NCBI RefSeq assembly: GCF_016925615.1
Contig: NZ_CP070499.1
Span: forward strand, 5,022,001 to 5,086,000
DNA length: 64,000 nucleotides
Reading direction: 5' to 3'
Source of the DNA: Natronosporangium hydrolyticum
Lineage (GTDB): Bacteria; Actinomycetota; Actinomycetes; Mycobacteriales; Micromonosporaceae
The notes under the pieces are model-generated. The model saw nothing but the letters and a program-made list of their open reading frames with translations. It did not search any database and had not been told where the DNA came from. The position numbers were made by a program, and so were the translations under genes. Position 1 is the stretch's first letter, and every line of letters starts with the position of its first letter. This document shows, piece by piece, positions 58,160 to 64,000 of this stretch.

Positions 58160-60598
58160 TCAGGAGGTGTAGGCGGACGCCTTCTCCCCTGCCGCCGGCG
58201 GCTCCTTGGAGCCGCTGGCGGCGCTCGGCGGCGGCGTCGCGCCGCCCCCGGCCCCGTCGCCCTCATCGTCGCCAGCGGCTGAGACCACGATCGGCTTGCG
58301 CTTGCTGAAGATCACCGCGCCTACGATGATCAGCACCGCCACCACCGCGATCCCGGTACGCAGCAGTGGCTGCTCGGTGTCGCCGAGGCTGAACAGCACA
58401 ACTCCGGGGGCGATCAGCAGCGCCACCAGGTTCATCACCTTCAGCAGCGGGTTGATCGCCGGCCCGGCGGTGTCCTTGAACGGGTCGCCGACGGTGTCGC
58501 CGATCACGGTGGCGTCGTGGGCCTCCGAGCCCTTCCCGCCGTGCGCCCCGTCCTCGACCGCCTTCTTCGCGTTGTCCCAGGCGCCACCCGAGTTCGCCAG
58601 GAAGACCGCCATCAGCACACCGGTAATGATCGCGCCGGCCAGGAAGGCGGCGAGCGCACCCGGCCCGAGCCCGAACCCGACCGCCACCGGGGCCAGCACC
58701 GCGAGCAGCGCCGGTGTCATCAGCTCCCGCTGGGCATCCTTGGTGCAGATGTCCACGACCTTGCCGTACTCGGGCCGCTGGCTGAAGTTCATGATCCCCG
58801 GCAGTTCCTTGAACTGACGGCGGACCTCCATCACCACGGCGCCGGCCGACCGGGAGACCGCGTTGATCGTGAGACCCGAGAAGAGGAACACCACCGCGGC
58901 ACCGACCAGCATGCCGACCAGGTTCACCGGGTTCGCCACGTTCAGCAGCTCGTCGAAGGAGATGATGTCGGTGACGCCGGCCTCGGTGATCGCGTCGAGC
59001 ACGATCTCCCGGTACGAGCCGAAGAGCGCGGTCGCCGCGAGCACCGCCGTGGAGATCGCGATGCCCTTGGTGATCGCCTTGGTGGTGTTGCCCACCGCGT
59101 CCAGGTCGGTGAGAATCCGGGCGCCCGCCTCGTCGATGTCGCCGGACATCTCCGCAACGCCCTGGGCGTTGTCCGAGATCGGGCCGAAGGTGTCCATCGC
59201 CACGATCACGCCGACGGTGGTCAGCAGACCGCAGCCGGCCAGCGCCACCGCGAATAGTGACACCGTCAACGCGCCCCCGCCGAGCAGCGAGGCACCGAAG
59301 ACCGCCGCGCCGAGCACCAGCGCCGAGTAGACCGCGGATTCGAACCCGACGCTCACCCCGGCGAGGATCACGGTGGCCGGCCCGGTCAGCGAGGTCTTGC
59401 CGATGTCCCGGACCGGGCGCCGGTTGGTGGCGGTGAAGTAGCCGGTGAGCGCCTGGATGGCGGCGGCGAGCGCGATCCCGATGACCACCGCGCCGATCGC
59501 CAACAGCTGCGGGTTGACCGGGTCCCGGTCGCCCTCGCCCAGCCCGAGCGTGTCGCGCCACTGCTCGCCGTGCAGGTCGGCCCAGGAGTTCGGCAGGTAC
59601 GCGAAGGCCGCCACCGCCACCAGCACCGCGCCGACTCCGGCGGCGATGAAGAACGCCCGGTTGATCGCGGTCAACCCGGTCCGGTCCCCCCGACGCATCC
59701 GGGTCATGAACACCCCGGCGATCGCGATCACTGCCCCGATCGCGGCCACGATCAGCGGGAAGACCAGCCCGTCGGCGCCGAACGCGAAACCACCCAGGAT
59801 CAGCGCGGCGACCAGCACCACCGCGTACGACTCGAACAGGTCGGCGGCCATCCCCGCGCAGTCGCCGACGTTGTCGCCCACGTTGTCGGCGATCACCGCC
59901 GCGTTGCGGGGGTCGTCCTCCGGGATGTGCTGCTCGACCTTGCCCACCAGGTCGGCGCCGACGTCGGCGGCCTTGGTGAAGATGCCGCCACCGACCCGCA
60001 TGAACATCGCGAGCAGGGCGGCGCCGAAGCCGAAGCCCTCCAGGACCGTGGCCGCATCCCCCTGGTAGATCATGACTACCAGGGCGGCGCCGAACAGCCC
60101 GAGGCCGACGGTCAGGAAGCCGACCACGCCGCCGGTGCGGAAGGCGATGTGCATCGCCCGTTCCCGGCTGCCGTCGCCCATCCGGGCGGCCGCAGCGACC
60201 CGCAGGTTCGCCCGGGTCGCCAGCGCCATACCGGCCGCGCCGATGAACGCGCTGAACGCGGCGCCGATCACGAAGAAGACCGAGCGGCCGATCCGTACCG
60301 CCAGCTCACTGCCGCCGACCTCGTGCACCGGCAGCACCATCAGCACCACGAAGGCCAGCACCACAAAGACGGCAACGGTCTTGAGCTGCCGGAAGACGTA
60401 CGCGGCGGCACCCTCTTGGACCGCACCGGAGATCTCCTGCATCTTCGCGGTGCCGCGGTCTGCCTTCAGCACCGACTGCACCATGGCGGCGGCGAAGCCG
60501 AGGGCGACTAGCCCGATAACAGCGGCTATAACCACATATGAGAGGTTTATCCCACTAAGTGATAGGCCGCTCTCCACGGCGAGTGGGCTCTCGGACAT
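58160..60598 (-). CDS. hppA: K+-insensitive pyrophosphate-energized proton pump
   Basis: Membrane H+-translocating pyrophosphatase, 812 residues with about 16 helices. Catalytic loops: DNVGDNVGDCAGMAADLFES, VAMDTFGPISDNAQGVAEMS and GDTVGDPFKDTAGPAINPLL. The segment GNTTKAITKG has Lys at the position that makes the enzyme independent of potassium, versus Ala in K+-dependent pumps. It hydrolyses PPi to acidify the outside or conserve energy. The C-terminal ~50 residues are a Gly/Ala/Pro-rich tail. It is monocistronic with a clear terminator. Confidence 0.96.
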   Translation of the reverse strand: MSESPLAVESGLSLSGINLSYVVIAAVIGLVALGFAAAMVQSVLKADRGTAKMQEISGAVQEGAAAYVFRQLKTVAVFVVLAFVVLMVLPVHEVGGSELAVRIGRSVFFVIGAAFSAFIGAAGMALATRANLRVAAAARMGDGSRERAMHIAFRTGGVVGFLTVGLGLFGAALVVMIYQGDAATVLEGFGFGAALLAMFMRVGGGIFTKAADVGADLVGKVEQHIPEDDPRNAAVIADNVGDNVGDCAGMAADLFESYAVVLVAALILGGFAFGADGLVFPLIVAAIGAVIAIAGVFMTRMRRGDRTGLTAINRAFFIAAGVGAVLVAVAAFAYLPNSWADLHGEQWRDTLGLGEGDRDPVNPQLLAIGAVVIGIALAAAIQALTGYFTATNRRPVRDIGKTSLTGPATVILAGVSVGFESAVYSALVLGAAVFGASLLGGGALTVSLFAVALAGCGLLTTVGVIVAMDTFGPISDNAQGVAEMSGDIDEAGARILTDLDAVGNTTKAITKGIAISTAVLAATALFGSYREIVLDAITEAGVTDIISFDELLNVANPVNLVGMLVGAAVVFLFSGLTINAVSRSAGAVVMEVRRQFKELPGIMNFSQRPEYGKVVDICTKDAQRELMTPALLAVLAPVAVGFGLGPGALAAFLAGAIITGVLMAVFLANSGGAWDNAKKAVEDGAHGGKGSEAHDATVIGDTVGDPFKDTAGPAINPLLKVMNLVALLIAPGVVLFSLGDTEQPLLRTGIAVVAVLIIVGAVIFSKRKPIVVSAAGDDEGDGAGGGATPPPSAASGSKEPPAAGEKASAYTS

Positions 60599-60789
60599 CG
60601 TTGTCCTCCTGTACCGAATACAACTGGGCCCGGCGTGGGCTGGACCTGGCGGCTCATGACCGGCGGTTCACCGGCCCGAAAATCCCTGTTGATCCGTGTA
60701 CCTTACTGGCCGGTCAAGTGGCGCCGCTCACGTGGGCCAGATCACGATGTGTCAGCTGGGTAACGTCTGGCTTGCCGGCCTGTTTCCGG

Positions 60790-61227
60790 TCACCCGACCG
60801 GTCCACCGCGCACGCCTGAGAGCCGACGCCGCACCGGCCAGACCATCCGGACCTCCGAACCCGCTGGACTGTTGTGCACCGACAGGTCGTCCACGAGCGC
60901 CGCCAGCAGCGCCTCCCCCATCCGGTCGGCGTCGGCAGCCTCCTCCTCACCCGCGTCGGCCGCCGGCGGGGCCGCCTCCGCCCCACAGGCATCCAACACC
61001 CGCACCGAGTACGGCCCGTCGTCTGACATCTCGACCCGCACCAGGTCAGCCACCCCGTGCCGCTGATGGCGGGCCACCGCCCGGCCACACGCCTCACCGA
61101 TCGCGAGCCGCACCTCGTAGAGCCGCTCATCCGGCACCCCGGCGCGGCGCGCCATCGCCACCCCGATCAGCCGGGCCGTCCGCACATACTGCGGCGCGGA
61201 AGAGAACGCCAGTTGAATCGTGGGCAC
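60790..61227 (-). CDS. RsbW/SpoIIAB-like ATP-binding protein with degenerate motifs
   Basis: 145 residues from a GTG (VPTIQLAFSSAPQYVR). It has the HATPase fold of anti-sigma kinases: RLAIGEACGRAVARH in the N-box position and SVHNSPAGSEVRMVWPV at the end. The usual N-box Asn is replaced (CGRAV) and the DxGxG glycine motif is unclear (VRVLDACGAE), so ATP binding may be weak or lost. It begins 5 bases after the STAS gene's stop. The pair look like a partner-switch module; whether this one still acts as a kinase is open. Confidence 0.78.
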   Translation of the reverse strand: MPTIQLAFSSAPQYVRTARLIGVAMARRAGVPDERLYEVRLAIGEACGRAVARHQRHGVADLVRVEMSDDGPYSVRVLDACGAEAAPPAADAGEEEAADADRMGEALLAALVDDLSVHNSPAGSEVRMVWPVRRRLSGVRGGPVG

Positions 61228-61232
61228 CCGCC

Positions 61233-61586
61233 TCACCCGTTCGGCTGCGCGGGCGGGGCGGTCGCCGCCTCCACCGTCTCGTGCAGCGCGAACACCCGGT
61301 CCAGCGCGGTGATCCGGAAAACCTTCAGCAACTTCTCGTTGTCGCACACCAGGCCGAGCTCACCACCGGCCATCCGGAGTCGTTTCAGGGCCCCGACCAG
61401 CACCCCCAGCCCGGTCGAATCGAGGAAGTCCACCCGACGCAGATCGACCACCACCCGATGCGAACCGCCCTCGATCACCTCGATCAGCCGCTGCCGCAGC
61501 ACCGACGCGGTATAGACATCGACCTCCCCGCGCGCCTCCACCACCGTGTAGCCCGCGAACTCACGACTGCTCAGCGACAACTCCAT
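61233..61586 (-). CDS. STAS-domain anti-sigma factor antagonist (RsbV-like)
   Basis: 117 residues. The STAS domain carries FAGYTVVEARGEVDVYTASV and the phospho-acceptor loop VDFLDSTGLGVLVGALKRL, where Ser in DSTGLG is the site phosphorylated by RsbW-type kinases. The ATG has cgggagg 7 bases upstream. The next gene is its RsbW-like partner. No sigma factor gene is linked in the window, so the target sigma factor is elsewhere. Confidence 0.92.
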   Translation of the reverse strand: MELSLSSREFAGYTVVEARGEVDVYTASVLRQRLIEVIEGGSHRVVVDLRRVDFLDSTGLGVLVGALKRLRMAGGELGLVCDNEKLLKVFRITALDRVFALHETVEAATAPPAQPNG

Positions 61587-61746
61587 CGGCGTACCTCCCG
61601 GTGTCATTGAACCATCGCCGCACGGTGACGTGTGCGATCACGCCGGTCCGTTGCCCGATCCTGCTGGTCGGCGGCGCGCAGTACGGTAAGACGATGGGTC
61701 CGGACAATGCTCCTGCCGACGGTGTCGCGATGGGTGACGAGGCGGC

Positions 61747-64000
61747 GTGACGATCACGGACCCCGACCCCGAGACGCTACTCACCGCGCTCACGTCCCGG
61801 GCCGGTGACGACGGCCGGATCACCCATGTGGCGCGGCTGCCGGAGCGGGCCGGCGAGCCCGCGGACTGGCCCAGCTGGGTTCCCCCCGCACTGCGGGAAG
61901 CGCTGGCCACCCGCGGCGTAGCCCGGCCGTGGCGCCATCAGGCAACGGCCGCCCAACACGCCGCCGACGGCGAGCATGTGGTGGTCGCGACCGGCACCGC
62001 CTCCGGCAAGTCGCTCGCCTACCAGCTGCCGGCGCTCGCCACGCTGCTCGACGACCCGCGGGCCACCGTGCTCTACCTCGCCCCCACCAAGGCCCTCGCC
62101 AACGACCAGCTGCGGTCGCTGCGGGGGTTGGACCTACCAGGGGTACGACCGGCCTGCTACGACGGTGACACGCCCCGGGAAGAACGCGAATGGGTACGGG
62201 CGCACTCACGTTTCGTGCTGACCAACCCGGACATGCTGCACTGGGGCATCCTGCCCGGCCACCGCGGTTGGCGGCAGTTCCTGCGGCGGCTCGTCTTCGT
62301 GGTGGTCGACGAGTGCCACGCCTACCGCGGCCTGTTCGGCTCCCACGTCGCCCACGTGCTGCGTCGGCTCCGCCGGCTCGCCCCGGCCGACCCGACCTTC
62401 ATCCTCGCCTCGGCGACCGCCGGCGACCCGGCCGACGCGGCGAGCCGGCTGATCGGCGCACCGGTCACCGCCGTCACCGAGGACACCTCCCCCCGCGGCG
62501 CCGTCACCTTCCTGCTCTGGGAGCCGCCGCTGCTGGCCGGCGGGCCAGCCGTCGCCGCGACCGGCAACGAACCGGCGCACGACGACGAACCAGCGCACGA
62601 CGCCGCCCCGGTCCGGCGGTCGGCGCTGGCCGAGTCGGCGGACCTACTCGCCGACGCGGTCAGCCACGACGTTCGTACCTTGGCCTTCGTGAAGTCCCGC
62701 CGGGGCGCGGAGGTGTTGGCGACGCAGGCCCGGCAGGCGCTCGACGAGGTGGTGCCGGGGTTAGGGAAACGGGTCGCCGCCTACCGCGGCGGCTACCTGC
62801 CCGAGGAGCGCCGGCAACTGGAGCGGGCGCTGCGCGACGGGGAGCTGCTGGGGCTCGCCACCACCAACGCGTTGGAGCTCGGCGTCGACCTGGTCGGCCT
62901 GGACGCGGTGGTGCTGTGCGGCTACCCCGGCCGGCTCGCCTCGCTGTGGCAACAGGCCGGCCGCGCCGGTCGAGCCGGCCGTCCCGCGCTGTGCGCACTG
63001 GTGGCCCGGGACGACCCGCTCGACACCTACCTGGTGCACCACCCCGAGGCGCTCTTCGAGCGGCCGGTCGAAGCGACCGTCCTCGACCCCGGCAACCCGT
63101 ACGTGCTGGGGCCGCAGCTCGCCGCGGCGGCGGCCGAGGCGCCGCTCACCGACGCCGATGTGGAACGCTTCGGCGGCGAACCCGCCGCGGCGACGATCGA
63201 GGCGCTGGTCGCGGCGAAGGCGCTGCGGCGGCGCCCCACCGGGTGGTACTGGACCCGGACCGACCGGCCCGAGGTCGACCTGCGCGGCACCGGCGGCACC
63301 CCGGTCGCAGTGGTGGAGGCCGCCAGCGGCCGGCTACTCGGCACCGTCGACGCCGGGTCAGCCCACTTCCTGGTCCACCCCGGCGCGGTCTACCTCCACC
63401 AGGGAGTGTCGTATGTAGTCGAAAACCTGGACCTGCCCGACGCGGTAGCGCTGGTGCGCCCGGAGTCGCCCGCCTGGTCGACCCACCCACGCGACACCAC
63501 CGACCTGTCGGTAGCCGAGGTCCGCGAATACCACGACGCCGGACCAGTGGGGCTGTTCCTCGGTGAGGTGGCGGTCCGGCAACAGGTCGTCTCCTATCAA
63601 CGTCGGGCGCTCGGCTCCGGCGAAGTCCTCGGCACCTTCCCGCTGGACCTTCCGGAACGGCAACTCGCCACCGTCGCGGTCTGGTACACAGTGGCGCCCG
63701 GGGCGCTGGCCGACGCCGGGGTCGACGGGCCGAACGTGCCGGGCGCGCTGCACGCCGCCGAACACGCGGCGATCGGGCTGTTGCCCCTGGTCGCCACCTG
63801 CGACCGGTGGGACATCGGCGGCATCTCCACCGCGCTGCACCCGGACACCGGGACGCCGAGCGTGTTCGTCTACGACGGACAACCCGGCGGCGCCGGCTTC
63901 GCCGAACGTGCGTACCGGGCGGCGCGGGAGTGGCTGCGCGCGACCCGGGACGCGATCGACGAATGCCCCTGCGAACGCGGCTGCCCCTCCTGCGTCCAAT
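61747..64000 (+). CDS. DExH-box helicase of the DUF1998 family (cut by window edge)
   Basis: Open for 751 codons to the window end; no stop. The GTG start overlaps a tiny upstream frame's stop (GTGA). SF2 motifs: VATGTASGKSLAYQLPA, LAPTKALAND, VVVDECHAYRGLFGSH (DECH box), LASATAGDP, YRGGYLPEERRQL, ATTNALELGVD and QQAGRAGRAGR. The C-terminal MZB/DUF1998 region includes YLHQGVSYVVENLDLPDA and the four-Cys zinc cluster CPCERGCPSC seen at the very end. Relatives (Hrq1, SftH/MrfA) act in DNA repair. It is divergent from the STAS gene, 160 bases away. Confidence 0.93.
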   Translation, partial: MTITDPDPETLLTALTSRAGDDGRITHVARLPERAGEPADWPSWVPPALREALATRGVARPWRHQATAAQHAADGEHVVVATGTASGKSLAYQLPALATLLDDPRATVLYLAPTKALANDQLRSLRGLDLPGVRPACYDGDTPREEREWVRAHSRFVLTNPDMLHWGILPGHRGWRQFLRRLVFVVVDECHAYRGLFGSHVAHVLRRLRRLAPADPTFILASATAGDPADAASRLIGAPVTAVTEDTSPRGAVTFLLWEPPLLAGGPAVAATGNEPAHDDEPAHDAAPVRRSALAESADLLADAVSHDVRTLAFVKSRRGAEVLATQARQALDEVVPGLGKRVAAYRGGYLPEERRQLERALRDGELLGLATTNALELGVDLVGLDAVVLCGYPGRLASLWQQAGRAGRAGRPALCALVARDDPLDTYLVHHPEALFERPVEATVLDPGNPYVLGPQLAAAAAEAPLTDADVERFGGEPAAATIEALVAAKALRRRPTGWYWTRTDRPEVDLRGTGGTPVAVVEAASGRLLGTVDAGSAHFLVHPGAVYLHQGVSYVVENLDLPDAVALVRPESPAWSTHPRDTTDLSVAEVREYHDAGPVGLFLGEVAVRQQVVSYQRRALGSGEVLGTFPLDLPERQLATVAVWYTVAPGALADAGVDGPNVPGALHAAEHAAIGLLPLVATCDRWDIGGISTALHPDTGTPSVFVYDGQPGGAGFAERAYRAAREWLRATRDAIDECPCERGCPSCVQ

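Noticed and set aside
61694-61750. An 18-codon frame ending in a GTGA overlap with the helicase start
   Set aside because: It could be a leader peptide, but the ribosome site is weak and the sequence is not recognisable. The GTGA overlap alone is not enough.

Overview
The window is GC-rich, densely packed bacterial chromosome with many ATGA/GTGA gene overlaps. The gene set is typical of a mycelial actinomycete, most likely Micromonosporaceae: mfd followed by two SurA-like lipoproteins and mazG, a thymidylate kinase fused to an MFS permease next to holB, topA with a Lys/Ala-rich tail, a proton-pumping pyrophosphatase, an RsbV/RsbW-like pair beside a DUF1998-type helicase, and mycothiol-type DinB proteins. 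The family placement is inferred from gene content; no 16S gene is present.

Layout. 0-7.8 kb: a cut methyltransferase, then a leftward repair and quality-control operon (mfd, two SurA-like lipoproteins, mazG) and a Nudix-GNAT fusion. 7.9-12.1 kb: a two-component system followed by a NatAB-like ABC exporter. 12.1-20.5 kb: two anchored surface proteins, then an iron/heme locus. In that locus htaA diverges from a five-gene operon (anchored HtaA-associated protein, hmuT, hmuU, hmuV, heme oxygenase fused to DUF2470), and two IdeR/DtxR-like boxes lie between them. Together they form a complete path: surface heme capture, lipoprotein relay, ABC import, and heme cleavage in the cytoplasm. 20.6-21.9 kb: a secreted S1 protease. 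22.7-25.4 kb: a gene-poor, palindrome-bearing stretch and two secreted proteins of unknown role. 25.6-40.2 kb: mixed metabolism (a frameshifted SDR, ppc, an M20 amidohydrolase, a Nei-type glycosylase, a secreted AA10 LPMO with CBM2, an ADH, and HxlR/pirin).

40.3-46.1 kb is a remnant genomic island in the 3' end of tRNA-Thr(CGT). It is bounded by two ~120-bp copies of the tRNA 3' end plus its terminator. Inside are a broken tyrosine integrase, a VapC (PIN) fragment and an apparently intact five-gene cassette: a small secreted two-Cys peptide, a Cys-rich lipoprotein, a perfect 16-bp hairpin, a membrane-fusion protein carrying a peptidoglycan-binding domain, and a MacB-like ATPase and permease. 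This is the best candidate in the window for a poorly described system; a bacteriocin-like or envelope-acting peptide with a dedicated transporter is a reasonable hypothesis.

46.2-64 kb returns to core genes: a membrane metallophosphoesterase, a sortase-anchored protein, holB, the MFS-tmk fusion, a TetR regulator, topA, hppA, an RsbW/RsbV-like pair and the start of a DExH helicase cut by the window edge. Two families of dispersed intergenic palindromes (near 23.3/58.0 kb and 35.3/57.1 kb) recur within the window.
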